Positions 15,661-25,303 of a DNA stretch of 64,000 nt are shown here, in pieces. How positions within the stretch are numbered: position 1 is the stretch's first letter; every line of letters starts with the position of its first letter. The translations under genes were made by a program, and so were the position numbers. Below the pieces are notes generated by a model. It saw only the letters and a list, made by a program, of their open reading frames with translations, was not told the DNA's origin and searched no databases. The stretch is from Massilia sp. Mn16-1_5 (GTDB taxonomy: Bacteria > Pseudomonadota > Gammaproteobacteria > Burkholderiales > Burkholderiaceae_D), in contig NZ_PPXQ01000007.1 in assembly GCF_004798585.1 (NCBI RefSeq), forward strand, positions 207,425-271,424, in the 5' to 3' direction.

Positions 15661-18594
15661 ATGAGCCCCGGTGGACGTGACGACACCATCCCGGCCGAAC
15701 TGGAAAAAACCTGTGCCCAGGAAGCGATTCACCTGCTGGGTACGGTGCAGGCTTACGGCTTCCTGATGGTGGTGGAGGTGGCGAGCGGCTGCATCGTGCA
15801 GGTCTCGGCCGGCATCATGCGCCACTGGCCCGGCCTGGCCGATGCCGCGGCGCCGCTCTCCAGGCCACTGTCGGAATGGGTGGCCACTGCGGACGACACC
15901 CAGGCGCTCGATCTCGACTCCCTGCCGGCATCGCGTCCGGTGCAGCTGCCCTGGCGTCCGCGTTTTGAGCTGACCCAGCCGCAGGAAGAGCTCGCGGGCC
16001 CGGTCTCCCCGCAGTGGGAATGCCTGGGCCACCGCCGCGGCGAGTGGGCGATCATCGAATGGCTGCCCATGCTCGCCAGCCCGGACGAGCAGCAGCGCCA
16101 GAACCAGGTCTTCGCCGACTTCGCCGGCGTCATCGGCCGCCTGCGCCGCTCCGAGGACCTCGATGCCTTCTTCCGCGACAGCGTCAGGGTGATCCGGGAA
16201 GTCAGCGCCTTCGACCGCGTGATGATCTACCGTTTCCTGTCCGACGGCAGCGGGGAGGTGGTGGCCGAGCACACTGCAAGCGGGTACCAGCAGAAATACC
16301 TGGGCCTGCGTTTTCCCGCTTCCGACATTCCCAGCCAGGCGCGCCGGCTGTATCTCACCAATACCTTGCGCGTGCTGGCCGACGTCGAGGCAGCGATGGA
16401 TGGCCTGGTGCCGCCGCTGCTGCCGAACGGCGAAGCGCTCGACCAGAGCCATTGCATGCTGCGCGGCCTGTCCGAGGTGCACCTGGCCTACCTGCGCAAC
16501 ATGGGCGTGCGCGCCACCTTGACCCTGTCCATCGTCTGCGACGGCAAGCTCTGGGGCCTGATCGCCTGCCACCACCACGCGCCGCGCACGCCGCCGCACC
16601 AGATCCGCGACGGCATGCGCCAGATCGCCGAACTGCTGGCGGAAATCGCGAACATGCGCATCGAGGCGCTGTCCCACCTGGAAGCGGTCGGCCACCGCCT
16701 GCGCCTGGACCGTTTGCTGAACGGCTTGCACCAGGCCCTGATCCAGGATGGCGACATCACGACCGTGCTCGAGCTCTGGCTGCCGCGCCTGCTCGCGGCC
16801 TTCAATGCCAGCACCCTGGGCGTACGTATCGGGACGCTCGCCTGTGTCGGCGGGCCGGGCCGGCGCGAGGGCGGCACCCACCAGATTCTCGACGAGGTCG
16901 GCGCCCGGCTCGGCTTGCAGGACCAGGGGCCGGCGGTGCGCATGTGGGACGAGCTGCTGACCTCGAAAAAGCGCGCGCTGATGTTCCTGCCGGAGGCGGC
17001 CGGCCTGCTGCTGGCGCAGCGCCACGACGAGGACATCATTTTTTGTTTCCTGGCGCGCGAGGAAGTGGTGCAGCAGGTGCACTGGGGCGGCGAACCGGTC
17101 AAGCACCTCGTGTCCCTGCCGGACGGCCGGGTACGGCTGGAGCCGCGCCGCTCATTCACGAAGTGGCAGCAATCGGTGCGCGGCCACTCGGCGCCCTGGC
17201 AACAGGCCGAGGCCGACGCGCTGCAGAACCTGCTGCGCATCCTGAGCGAAGTGAACAAGCTGCAGATGAACCGCAAGATGCAGGAAACCCTGCACTGGCG
17301 CGCCCACCACGACCACCTGACCGGCCTCTACAACCGGCGTGCCATGGAAGACGAGGTCGCGCGCCGCCTCGAGGACGGCCAGTACAACACGGCCCTGATG
17401 CTGCTCGACCTCGATCACTTCAAAAAGATCAATGACACCTACGGCCATGAAACGGGCGACCTGGTACTGCAGCAATTGAGCTTGCGCCTGAAAGCGGTGA
17501 TGCGCGAATTCGACCTGCTGGCGCGCCTGGGCGGCGACGAGTTCATGCTGCTGCTGCAGATCCCGCACCCGAACGCGGCCACCGCGCTGACCCTGGCCGA
17601 GCGCCTGCACCAGGCGGTCGCCACGCCCTTCGATATCAAGGGCCAGCAATTCCGGCTCGGCATTTCGATCGGCATCGCCATCCCGCCGGCCCACGGCCGC
17701 AGCGTCAGCGAACTGCTGCGCCACGCCGACCTGGCCCTGTACCAGGCCAAGTCCCTGGGACGCAGCCGCAGTGTCGTGTTCGAGCTGGCGATGGCCGCCA
17801 GCCAGCGCGATTACTACCTGCTCGAGCGCGACCTCGACGAGGCCATCGAGCGCAACCAGTTGTCGCTGGTGTTCCAGCCCAAGGTCGACCTCATCAGCCG
17901 CAAGGCCGTCGGCCTGGAAGCGCTGGTGCGCTGGAACCATCCGACCCGTGGCGAGAACAGTCCCAGCGCCTTCATCCCGATCGCCGAGCACAGCGACCAG
18001 ATCATCCGCATCGACCGCTGGGTCATGCGCAACGCCATCGCCGAACAGGCCCAGCGCCACAGCGACGGCTTGCCCAAGCTGCCAATCGCGATCAACCTGT
18101 CGATCGCCGACATCCTCTCGCCCAACCTGGTTCCCTATCTGACCGGGCTGCTCGCCGAATACCGGGTGCCGCCGGAGGCGCTGGAAATCGAGGTCACGGA
18201 ATCCTGTTTCATGCGCCAGCTGGCCGAAACCCGCAACGTGCTGCGCGCCCTGAACGACAGCGGCATTTCGACCTCGCTCGACGACTTCGGCACCGGCTTT
18301 TCCTCGCTGAGCTACCTGCGCCAGCTGCCGCTGCAATGCCTCAAGATCGACCAGTCCTTCACCCACAGCATGCTGCAAGATCCGAACGCGGAAAAGCTGA
18401 CCCAGGCCATCGTGGCAATGGGCAATGCGCTGAAGATGAAGATCGTAGCCGAGGGCGTGGAAACGCGTGAGCAGATGAACTGGCTGCTGGCGCACGGCTG
18501 CCACATCGGGCAGGGCTATTACTTCAGCCCGCCGGTGCCGCCGGGGGATCTACAGCAGGTGATCGAGCGGCTGGAAGTGAGGTTGTCGGCCTGA
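15661..18594 (+). CDS. Bacteriophytochrome with GGDEF and EAL output domains
   Basis: A 977-residue red/far-red light receptor fused to c-di-GMP turnover domains. The biliverdin-binding Cys is residue 18 in EKTCAQEAIHLLGTVQAYG (PAS-2 domain). The GAF domain carries DRVMIYRF, LGLRFPASDIP and VHLAYLRNMGVRA, and is followed by a PHY domain. GGDEF has RLGGDEF intact, and EAL has GLEALVRWNHP and SLDDFGTGFSSLSYL. Both output domains therefore look active. I prefer ATG 15661 because GAGG sits six bases upstream; an ATG at 15634 has no ribosome-binding site. No heme oxygenase gene for biliverdin synthesis is in the window, and no response regulator is attached. Confidence 0.92.
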   Translation: MSPGGRDDTIPAELEKTCAQEAIHLLGTVQAYGFLMVVEVASGCIVQVSAGIMRHWPGLADAAAPLSRPLSEWVATADDTQALDLDSLPASRPVQLPWRPRFELTQPQEELAGPVSPQWECLGHRRGEWAIIEWLPMLASPDEQQRQNQVFADFAGVIGRLRRSEDLDAFFRDSVRVIREVSAFDRVMIYRFLSDGSGEVVAEHTASGYQQKYLGLRFPASDIPSQARRLYLTNTLRVLADVEAAMDGLVPPLLPNGEALDQSHCMLRGLSEVHLAYLRNMGVRATLTLSIVCDGKLWGLIACHHHAPRTPPHQIRDGMRQIAELLAEIANMRIEALSHLEAVGHRLRLDRLLNGLHQALIQDGDITTVLELWLPRLLAAFNASTLGVRIGTLACVGGPGRREGGTHQILDEVGARLGLQDQGPAVRMWDELLTSKKRALMFLPEAAGLLLAQRHDEDIIFCFLAREEVVQQVHWGGEPVKHLVSLPDGRVRLEPRRSFTKWQQSVRGHSAPWQQAEADALQNLLRILSEVNKLQMNRKMQETLHWRAHHDHLTGLYNRRAMEDEVARRLEDGQYNTALMLLDLDHFKKINDTYGHETGDLVLQQLSLRLKAVMREFDLLARLGGDEFMLLLQIPHPNAATALTLAERLHQAVATPFDIKGQQFRLGISIGIAIPPAHGRSVSELLRHADLALYQAKSLGRSRSVVFELAMAASQRDYYLLERDLDEAIERNQLSLVFQPKVDLISRKAVGLEALVRWNHPTRGENSPSAFIPIAEHSDQIIRIDRWVMRNAIAEQAQRHSDGLPKLPIAINLSIADILSPNLVPYLTGLLAEYRVPPEALEIEVTESCFMRQLAETRNVLRALNDSGISTSLDDFGTGFSSLSYLRQLPLQCLKIDQSFTHSMLQDPNAEKLTQAIVAMGNALKMKIVAEGVETREQMNWLLAHGCHIGQGYYFSPPVPPGDLQQVIERLEVRLSA

Positions 18595-18600
18595 GCGGCT

Positions 18601-18762
<162 letters not shown>

Positions 18763-18804
18763 TGGACGATTGTAGCGCCATCTTCCTGGAGGCCGGCTCG
18801 CCGG

Positions 18805-18831
18805 CAGAAACGCCAACCGGGATGGTCGGCG
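18805..18831 (-). terminator. Terminator for the PEP-CTERM gene
   Basis: On the minus strand CGCCGACC and GGTTGGCG pair (one G-U) around ATCCC, followed by TTTCTG. It lies 23 bases past the stop codon at 18854. Confidence 0.55.
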
Positions 18832-18853
18832 CTTCTGCTCTGCCACCCTTGCG

Positions 18854-19654
18854 CTACCGGGGCGTCTTGCGCGCGCGCCGCACCGCCATCATGCCCGCGC
18901 TGCCGACGGCGAACAGCAGCCAGGTAGCCGGTAGCGGCACCTCGGTCGGTGGCGGTGGTTCCTCGTCGGCCGTTCCCTGCACCCCCACGGTGAAACCATT
19001 CCAGAACTCGTTGGTGAGACTGCGCCAGGTCAGCGTGTCGAATGTACCGGTAAAGCGAATGGAGCCGTGCGGTTCGCCTGTACCGATCAGCCGATATTCG
19101 ATGTTGCCGTTGCCCAGATCGACCACTTCCTTGGTCACGCCGCCACAACCCCAATAGCCGCAGCTATTGTTGCCGGGTGCGGGTTGCCCGAGGCCGGCGC
19201 CGAAACTGAGGATGTCGAAGTCCTGGTTGAGGAAGGCGTAACCGTTGCCGTTCAGGCTGACAAAAGCGAATACCGGATTGACGATCGCCTGCGAGAACGT
19301 CAGGGTCTGGTTGCCTGCGAACTGGAGGGCGATGATGTCGCTGTCGGGTGGCGGATTGTCGACCTGGGCGCTGGTGTAGGGCGAGTTCCCTACGGGCGTA
19401 CGCGGAATCCAATAGTCCGTCCCGCCACTGGACTGGTAGAAGCCGACGCCGGCGGCATTGGTGTACGTGACGCCGACGGTCGAGGTCGAAGTGGTGATGG
19501 TGCCCTGGCCGATAAAGCCGGGACCTGGATCGGAGTCGGTGCCGGTCCAGTCGGTCCAGTAGACCGGCGCGGCATGTGCCGCGCCGGCGCTCATCAACAA
19601 GCTCAGAACGGGAAGTGCGCGATGCAGGAGTGCGGTAAAGCGTTGCGTAGCCAT
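18854..19654 (-). CDS. PEP-CTERM sorting domain protein
   Basis: A 266-residue exported protein. It has an N-terminal signal peptide ([20 protein letters not shown]) and a C-terminal sorting tripartite end: VPLPATW motif, hydrophobic span ([13 protein letters not shown]) and an RRARK basic tail. Exosortase systems cut such tails and attach the protein to the surface or exopolysaccharide; no exosortase gene is in this window. The middle is beta-rich and resembles other PEP-CTERM proteins without a named domain. It has its own terminator and stands alone. Confidence 0.88.
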   Translation of the reverse strand: MATQRFTALLHRALPVLSLLMSAGAAHAAPVYWTDWTGTDSDPGPGFIGQGTITTSTSTVGVTYTNAAGVGFYQSSGGTDYWIPRTPVGNSPYTSAQVDNPPPDSDIIALQFAGNQTLTFSQAIVNPVFAFVSLNGNGYAFLNQDFDILSFGAGLGQPAPGNNSCGYWGCGGVTKEVVDLGNGNIEYRLIGTGEPHGSIRFTGTFDTLTWRSLTNEFWNGFTVGVQGTADEEPPPPTEVPLPATWLLFAVGSAGMMAVRRARKTPR

Positions 19655-19900
19655 AGTTCCCCCTAGTTGTGATCGACCGTCGACATGACAGCCGCAGGGA
19701 GGCGCTGAGCAAATCCTGTACCAATTATGCTAGCTGCTTGAATTTTAACGAAAAGTTAAGTTTATATATGGATGAGTCGTCAAATTTTCCGACAGGGCGG
19801 CCGCACGCCGACATGGGCATATCGCTCGCGCCAGGGCTTGCCGCTGATGATCGAACAGCCCGGCACGGAAGGTACTGTTAAAATTTGCGATGGCTTGTCA

Positions 19901-20413
19901 ATGTCGATTAACAGGAGTACACAAATCCTACGGTTTATTATCAGCGCGGCGCTAGGCCGGCCCAAGTTGGCGATCGCGGCAGTGTTATTGGTGCTGGCGG
20001 CTTTGGCCAGCACGATGACCTACACCGGTTACCTTGTCATCGGGGTCCTGGCCGATTATCTCGGTACAAGCCGGTTCGTGGCAGGGCTGCTTCTTGGCGT
20101 TCTTCTTGCAAGATTTCCTAAGCTTAGCAACGGTAAGCTGCGCATCGTCGGTCTGTTACCAAAACCTGTCCGCCGGCCGCTCATCGTGGGCTTGCTCGCG
20201 CTCTGCTTGCTGCACTTTCTGGTGCAAGGCGACTACGTGCCCGCGGCATTCACAGGTTTCGCGACGGCTTTCCTTCTTGGCTATCCCTGGTTGAGGCGAA
20301 CGGTTTTCGATCGAACGATAGGCTCTGTCTTCAAGTTCGCTGGCCAACCCCGTCCCCCAAAAAGCACCGACGATATGGTGATCGACGGCGAATTCAGGGA
20401 AAAGAAGGATTAA
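19901..20413 (+). CDS. Uncharacterised membrane protein
   Basis: A 170-residue protein from ATG 19901 (MSINRSTQILRF). The frame is open upstream to 19772, but no ribosome-binding site favours a longer form. It has about four hydrophobic spans (AIAAVLLVLAALAS, YLVIGVLADYL, IVGLLALCLLHFLV, AFTGFATAFLLGYPW) and a charged C-terminus ending DGEFREKKD. The spans carry GRPKLAIA and RFPKL basic loops. No family is recognised. It converges with the TPR gene, three bases apart. Confidence 0.65.
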   Translation: MSINRSTQILRFIISAALGRPKLAIAAVLLVLAALASTMTYTGYLVIGVLADYLGTSRFVAGLLLGVLLARFPKLSNGKLRIVGLLPKPVRRPLIVGLLALCLLHFLVQGDYVPAAFTGFATAFLLGYPWLRRTVFDRTIGSVFKFAGQPRPPKSTDDMVIDGEFREKKD

Positions 20414-20416
20414 AGG

Positions 20417-22228
20417 CTACAGCGAAGACAGGGCCGGTCCGTCCGGCTGGCCCAGCCAGGTGTTCGCAAAGCGCTGCCGGGCAGCGGCCAGCGCGGCGGT
20501 ATCGCCACGGACGCGGTACACCTCCATCAGTCCGCGCAGTGCCCAGCCATTGCTCGGGGTACGTGCCAGCGAGGTGCGGAAGACCTGCTCGGCCTCGCCC
20601 AGCTGGCCGGCGCGCAGCAGTGCCACGCCGAGCGACTGGCGTACCGGGTAATACCAGTAAGGCGGTTCCATGTAGGGCAGGGCATCCTGGATCGCCACGG
20701 CTTCGCTGTAGGCGGCGATGGCGTCCGGTAGTTTGCCCTGCAGGTCGGCGATGCGGCCGCGCGCCACCGCCCTGGCGGTCCGGACGATCTCGCGTCCCGG
20801 TATGGCCCAGTCGCTGAGGGGCTTGAAATCGGCGCTGCGCTCGATGCGGTCGATGGCGGCTACTTCGCGGCTCGCAGCCTCCAGGGCGCCCTTGCGCACG
20901 TAGCCGATGGCACGCGCGTAGTGCCACATCGCCTTGACCAGCACGAAGTCGGAGCCGGGATCGGGCAGGGACACCAGCACGTCCGGGCTGCTGAACTGGA
21001 CGTGGGCGAAATAGGGCGCCGACTTCACCGGTTGCAGGGCGCCGACGGCCTTGACGGCATCGGTGCCGACCGCCCTGTCGAGCTTGGCGGCCGCATCGAG
21101 GGCCGTCTTGCCGTCTCCTCCCATCAGCGCGGACACCATCACGAAGTGGATGTTGTGCGGGTAATAGGCGCCGCGGTAAATGGGATCGCTGGCAGAGGCG
21201 GAGAAATACTGCTCGTCGATGGCGACCGCTTCCACATTCGACTGCAGCGCTTCCCGGTACATGCCGAGCCGGTAATAGATGTGGGAAGGCATGTGGACGA
21301 TATGCCCGGCCCCGGGAATCTGGCGCGCCAGCACGCGCGCGGCAGGTAGCGCCTTGTCGGGCTGGGACGAGGCTTCCATGGTGTGGATGTAATAGTGCGC
21401 GGCGCCGGGATGGCTGGGGTTGCGCTCGAGGACGCGTTCGAGCGCATCGACCATGTCGGCCGTGCGGTGCTTGGGCTGGGTGCCGGCGGCGGCCCAGTAA
21501 TCCCAGGGCGCCAGGTCCATCAGCGCTTCGGCGAACAGCACCTGGATGGTGTCGTTGTTGGGAAAGACACGCGCCGCCTCGGTCATGGCGTCGGCAAAGG
21601 CCTTGTCGAGCGCGGCCCGCTCCATGCGTGGATCGGCGCTGTAGCGGCGCGCGACGGCCTTGATGAGGGCCTGCTCGGCAGGCGTGGCCTTTTGCGCCAG
21701 GCGCATCGCGGTGGAGGCGGCCTGGACGGCCGGTGCCACCGCCTCGGGAAACATCGGCGCGTTGATGTTGGGACCCAGCACCAGCGCTTCGCCCCAGTAG
21801 CACATGGCGCAGCTGGGATCGAGTGCCTGCGCGGCACGGAACGCGCGCGCCGCCTCGGCGTGGTTGAACGCAAACGTGAGCCGCATGCCCTGGTCGAAGT
21901 AGGCTTGCGCCCTGGGGTTCCTGGTCGTGATCGGCACGTGCAGGGTGCCGAGGTCCTCATACAGTGGCGGCGGCCCGGGCTCGGCCGGCGGTGCCTTGCC
22001 GGGCGGCTGCTGGCCCGGCTGGAATGGCCGGGTTTCCGCTTGCGCCAGCACCAGCTTGTCGAGCAGCGGGGGCCGGCCCGCCCATGGCGGTGCGCAGGCG
22101 GCGCCAGGGGCGAACAGCGGGTCGAAGGCGACAGGCTTGGTTACGCGCCCGGCCTGCGGGGACGACGCGGCAAGCAGGACGGAGGCTGCCGCGGTGGCAG
22201 CGCCAAGCAATACGAATCGCGGTCTCAT
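20417..22228 (-). CDS. Exported tetratricopeptide-repeat protein
   Basis: A 603-residue protein from ATG 22228, which has GGGAGGG upstream; in-frame Met codons at 22264 and 22246 are less likely. A signal peptide (FVLLGAATAAASVLLAASS) is followed by a proline-rich linker. TPR-type helices follow from about residue 100 on: AQAYFDQGMRLTFAFNHAEAAR, ALDPSCAMCYWGEAL, and near the end GQLGEAEQVFRTSLARTPSNGWALRGL. The Cys pair in CAMCYWG is typical of this group. HYYIHTME and HMPSHIYYRLG are conserved blocks of a family often annotated only as TPR proteins. The role is not known. Confidence 0.85.
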   Translation of the reverse strand: MRPRFVLLGAATAAASVLLAASSPQAGRVTKPVAFDPLFAPGAACAPPWAGRPPLLDKLVLAQAETRPFQPGQQPPGKAPPAEPGPPPLYEDLGTLHVPITTRNPRAQAYFDQGMRLTFAFNHAEAARAFRAAQALDPSCAMCYWGEALVLGPNINAPMFPEAVAPAVQAASTAMRLAQKATPAEQALIKAVARRYSADPRMERAALDKAFADAMTEAARVFPNNDTIQVLFAEALMDLAPWDYWAAAGTQPKHRTADMVDALERVLERNPSHPGAAHYYIHTMEASSQPDKALPAARVLARQIPGAGHIVHMPSHIYYRLGMYREALQSNVEAVAIDEQYFSASASDPIYRGAYYPHNIHFVMVSALMGGDGKTALDAAAKLDRAVGTDAVKAVGALQPVKSAPYFAHVQFSSPDVLVSLPDPGSDFVLVKAMWHYARAIGYVRKGALEAASREVAAIDRIERSADFKPLSDWAIPGREIVRTARAVARGRIADLQGKLPDAIAAYSEAVAIQDALPYMEPPYWYYPVRQSLGVALLRAGQLGEAEQVFRTSLARTPSNGWALRGLMEVYRVRGDTAALAAARQRFANTWLGQPDGPALSSL

Positions 22229-22451
22229 GATGCTTCCCTCCCGCATCGCCGCCGTGGCGGTCATGCGAACATCGAGCTTGGAGTATAGGTTAGGGCGCCA
22301 AGTTTCGTGGGCGGGGACCGCAGCAGCCCCCTTGATTGAGAAACCTCAAACGTCTGCCCAAAGCGCCGGCGATGCCAGTCGCCGCGACTAGACTGAGTAA
22401 GCGCCCGTGCGATCGCGCTTGCCGGGCGATTGTCCAGTTGGGGGAAAGAAC

Positions 22452-23027
22452 ATGAATAAGCCTTGGAGAAGAAGCCGTCGCGTCTGGCTCGTTGCGGCGC
22501 TGATTGGATCGGCGGCAGTGTCGGTCTCGGCAGCCAATTTCTTGCGGGATTTTCTCGACAGCGAGAATCCCGTCAAGCGTGGCTATGCCATCGTTCCGGC
22601 CGGTGTCGTGCTGAATCTGGCAGACAAGGATCGCCAGCTGGTCGGGCTGGGCAGCTACGTCGTCAACACGAGCGGCTGCGTCGACTGCCACAGTCATCCA
22701 ACCTATTCGCCAGGGGGTGACCCGTTCAAGGGCGAGCCGGAACGGCTCAATGCCGAAGAGTACCTGTCCGGCGGCCGCCAGTTCGGGCCGACGATTACGT
22801 CGGCCAATATCACCCCCGACAATGCGGGCCGGCCCGCGGGGCTGACGCGCCGGGAGTTCATCCAGATGATGCGCACCGGGCACAATCCCAAGGATCCGCC
22901 CGGCACCATCGTGCAGGTCATGCCCTGGCCGGTCTATGGCAAGAAGACCGAGCTGGAGCTGACCGCCATGTATGAATACCTGCGTGCGATCCCGTCTTTA
23001 CCCGACAATACCCATCCGGGACCCTGA
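22452..23027 (+). CDS. Mono-heme c-type cytochrome
   Basis: A 191-residue exported protein. It has a signal/anchor segment (VWLVAALIGSAAVSVSA) and one heme-attachment motif, SGCVDCHSHP, with a later Met (VQVMPWPVYG) as the probable sixth ligand. The YLSGGRQFGPTITSANITPD block is shared with cytochrome subunits of alcohol and other periplasmic dehydrogenases. The ATG follows GGGGAAAG. It is divergent from the TPR gene and overlaps the end of the convergent MarR gene by 30 bases. The electron partner is unknown. Confidence 0.87.
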   Translation: MNKPWRRSRRVWLVAALIGSAAVSVSAANFLRDFLDSENPVKRGYAIVPAGVVLNLADKDRQLVGLGSYVVNTSGCVDCHSHPTYSPGGDPFKGEPERLNAEEYLSGGRQFGPTITSANITPDNAGRPAGLTRREFIQMMRTGHNPKDPPGTIVQVMPWPVYGKKTELELTAMYEYLRAIPSLPDNTHPGP

Positions 23028-23519
23028 AGGCGCCTGCACGCCATCGGGGGCGGGTACTGTCGCTGGCGGCAATGCCACCCGCTGTACCGGCTTGGCCTGG
23101 GCGGCGATGAAGCCTTCGAGCGCGGCCGACAGCGACTCCAGCGCATGCTTGCCGAATGCCTGCTCGAGGTAGCGGTACTGCATTTCGATCAGCGGCGCCA
23201 TGTCGTCGATCAGCGCATCCCCCTTCGGCGCAAGGCTGACCAGCACGCGGCGCTGGTCGGCTTCGTGGCGGACACGCTGGAGCAGGCCGATTTCCTCCAT
23301 GCGCGCCAGGATGCCGGCCATGCTGCTGCTGAGGATCTGGCAGAGCGCGCACAGCTCGCGCGGCTCGAGTTGCGCGTGCTCGTCGAGCGCGCGCAGGATG
23401 CGCCACTGCTGCTCCGTCAGGCCATAGTGGTTGAGGATGGGACGGAAATGCCCCATCAGCGCGTCGCGCGCATTCAACAGCTGCTGTGGCAAGTTGCGGT
23501 GGGTGAAGCGCTTGGCCAC
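22998..23519 (-). CDS. hpaR: MarR-family regulator, HpaR-like
   Basis: A 173-residue winged-helix repressor. LLNARDALMGHFRPILNHYG, LTEQQWRILRAL, SSSMAGILARMEEIGLLQR and the DQRRVLVSL wing match HpaR, the repressor of homoprotocatechuate degradation. No aromatic catabolic genes adjoin it. It is divergent from the CoA-transferase gene, and two MarR-style palindromes lie between them, so it probably controls that gene or itself. The symbol reflects family resemblance; the ligand may differ here. Confidence 0.75.
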   Translation of the reverse strand: MAKRFTHRNLPQQLLNARDALMGHFRPILNHYGLTEQQWRILRALDEHAQLEPRELCALCQILSSSMAGILARMEEIGLLQRVRHEADQRRVLVSLAPKGDALIDDMAPLIEMQYRYLEQAFGKHALESLSAALEGFIAAQAKPVQRVALPPATVPAPDGVQAPSGSRMGIVG

Positions 23520-23593
23520 GGTGACTCCTGATAGTGGTCGTAATGAATCGGAACAAAAAAGCGGACGCAGGGCGTACAGACACGCCTTGACTT

Positions 23594-23630
23594 ACTCATA
23601 TGCGAGTGATTTAATCACTCACATGCTAGT
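23594..23630. promoter_or_regulatory. Tandem MarR-type operator palindromes
   Basis: ACTCATATGCGAGT (23594-23607) and ACTCACATGCTAGT (23617-23630) are related near-palindromes 23 bases apart, about two helical turns. Between and overlapping them is a perfect inverted repeat, GAGTGAT-TTA-ATCACTC (23604-23620). The location between marR and the divergent gene, and the spacing, are typical of MarR operators. Binding is inferred. Confidence 0.6.
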
Positions 23631-23682
23631 GAACTACGCATGACTGCCGTTCCACTTTGACACGAAGGATACAGGATTGACC

Positions 23683-25203
23683 ATGCATGACGAGTACCAG
23701 GAGCGCATCCGCCATCCGCTCTTGCGCGAGCGTATCAAGAGTGCCGCCGCTGCGGCGGCGCTGATCGAAGACGGCATGACGGTCGGCATGAGCGGGTTCA
23801 CGCGGGCCGGTGACGCCAAGGCGGTGCCGCTGGCGCTGGCCGAACGGGCGCGCCATGATCCGCTGCAGATCACCCTGATGACCGGCGCCTCGCTTGGCAG
23901 CGACGTCGACAAGGTCCTGACGGAAGCCGGCGTCCTGGCGCGCCGCATGCCTTTCCAGTCCGATGCCACGCTGCGCGCGGCGATCAACCGCGGCGAGGTG
24001 ATGTTCATGGACCAGCACCTGTCCGAAACCGTCGAACTGCTGCGTACGGGCCAGATCGCCCCGATCGATGTCGCCATCGTCGAAGCCGTCGCCATCCTCG
24101 ACAGCGGCGCCATCGTCCCGACCACCTCGGTCGGCAACAGCGCCAGCTTCGCGATCCTGGCCGACAAGGTGATCGTCGAGATCAACCTGGCGCAGTCGCC
24201 GGCGCTGGAAGGACTGCACGACATCTTCATTCCGAAACACCGTCCGCAGCGCGAGCCGATTCCCTTGATGACACCGCGCGACCGCATCGGCACCAGCGCC
24301 ATCATGATCCCGCCGGAAAAGATCGCCGCCATCGTCATCACCGAACGCAGCGACAGTGCGTCGACCATCCTGCCGGCCGATGGGGACACGGCGGCGATCG
24401 CCGCCCACCTGGTGGCCTTTTTCGAGCGCGAAGTCGCGCTGGGGCGGCTGACCGAGCGCCTGCTGCCGATCCAGGCCGGGATCGGCACCATCGCCAACGC
24501 CGTGATGATGGGCTTCATCGACAGTCCGTTCCAGCACCTGAGCATGTATTCCGAGGTGCTGCAGGATTCGACGTTTGATTTGTTCGATGCCGGCAAGCTC
24601 GATTTCGCCTCCGGCTCGTCGATCACGCTGTCGGCGGCCAAGGGTGCGCAGGTGTTCGGCGACATCGGCCGCTACAAGGACCGCCTGGTGCTGCGGCCGC
24701 AGGAAGTGAGCAATCATCCCGAGGTGGTGCGCCGGCTCGGCATCATCGCGATCAACACCGCGCTCGAGGCCGACATCTACGGCAACGTCAATTCGACCCA
24801 CGTGGGCGGCACGCACATGATGAACGGCATCGGCGGCTCGGGGGATTTCGCGCGCAATGCCTACCTGGCCGTGTTCGCCACCAAGTCGGTCGCCAAGGGC
24901 GGCAAGATTTCCAGCATCGTGCCGATGGTGTCGCACGTCGACCACAACGAGCACGACGTCGATATCATCGTCACCGAAATCGGCCTGGCCGACCTGCGCG
25001 GCCTGGCGCCGCGCGAACGCGCACAGGTCATCATCGAGAACTGCGTGGCCGAACCCTACCGCCAGATGCTGCGCGAGTATGTGGCCGAGGCGAACCGGCG
25101 TGGCGGCCATACGCCGCACGTGCTGGAGCAGGCCTTGGCCTGGCATGTGCGCTACGGTGCTACCGGCTCGATGCTGCCCGAGCAGGGCATTGAAGCGAGC
25201 TGA
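23683..25203 (+). CDS. Acetyl-CoA hydrolase/transferase family protein (succinate CoA-transferase type)
   Basis: A 506-residue cytoplasmic class I-like CoA-transferase. The start ATG 23683 lies after AGGA. Landmarks: GMTVGMSGFTRAGDAKAVP near the N-terminus, GASLGSDVDKVLTEAG, the catalytic Glu in HLSMYSEVLQDSTFDLFDAG, the GSGDFARNAYLAVFA loop and the C-terminal HVDHNEHDVDIIVTEIGLADLRG. It moves CoA between acetate, succinate or related acids, or hydrolyses acetyl-CoA. It is the only gene on its side of the MarR operator region and ends in a strong terminator. Confidence 0.9.
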   Translation: MHDEYQERIRHPLLRERIKSAAAAAALIEDGMTVGMSGFTRAGDAKAVPLALAERARHDPLQITLMTGASLGSDVDKVLTEAGVLARRMPFQSDATLRAAINRGEVMFMDQHLSETVELLRTGQIAPIDVAIVEAVAILDSGAIVPTTSVGNSASFAILADKVIVEINLAQSPALEGLHDIFIPKHRPQREPIPLMTPRDRIGTSAIMIPPEKIAAIVITERSDSASTILPADGDTAAIAAHLVAFFEREVALGRLTERLLPIQAGIGTIANAVMMGFIDSPFQHLSMYSEVLQDSTFDLFDAGKLDFASGSSITLSAAKGAQVFGDIGRYKDRLVLRPQEVSNHPEVVRRLGIIAINTALEADIYGNVNSTHVGGTHMMNGIGGSGDFARNAYLAVFATKSVAKGGKISSIVPMVSHVDHNEHDVDIIVTEIGLADLRGLAPRERAQVIIENCVAEPYRQMLREYVAEANRRGGHTPHVLEQALAWHVRYGATGSMLPEQGIEAS

Positions 25204-25205
25204 AG

Positions 25206-25241
25206 ACAAAAACGCCGGTCTGCGAAGGTCGGCGTTTTTGT
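25206..25241. terminator. Terminator after the CoA-transferase gene
   Basis: ACAAAAACGCCGGTCT pairs with AGGTCGGCGTTTTTGT (mostly perfect, with G-U pairs) around GCGA. It resembles the terminators beside both tRNA-Phe genes, and the similarity extends past it to about 25270. Confidence 0.85.
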
Positions 25242-25303
25242 TTGTACTGCGCAATTCCTGATGGTCCCCCAGCCCGGCACGGTCATCCTCGATGCCGGCA
25301 GGC

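Noticed and set aside
15493..17106. A 537-codon minus-strand frame
   Set aside because: It lies opposite the bacteriophytochrome and is compositionally a shadow.
25241..25275. A third tRNA-Phe gene after the CoA-transferase terminator
   Set aside because: Only the downstream flank and a few bases resembling the 3' end are present; no tRNA can fold.
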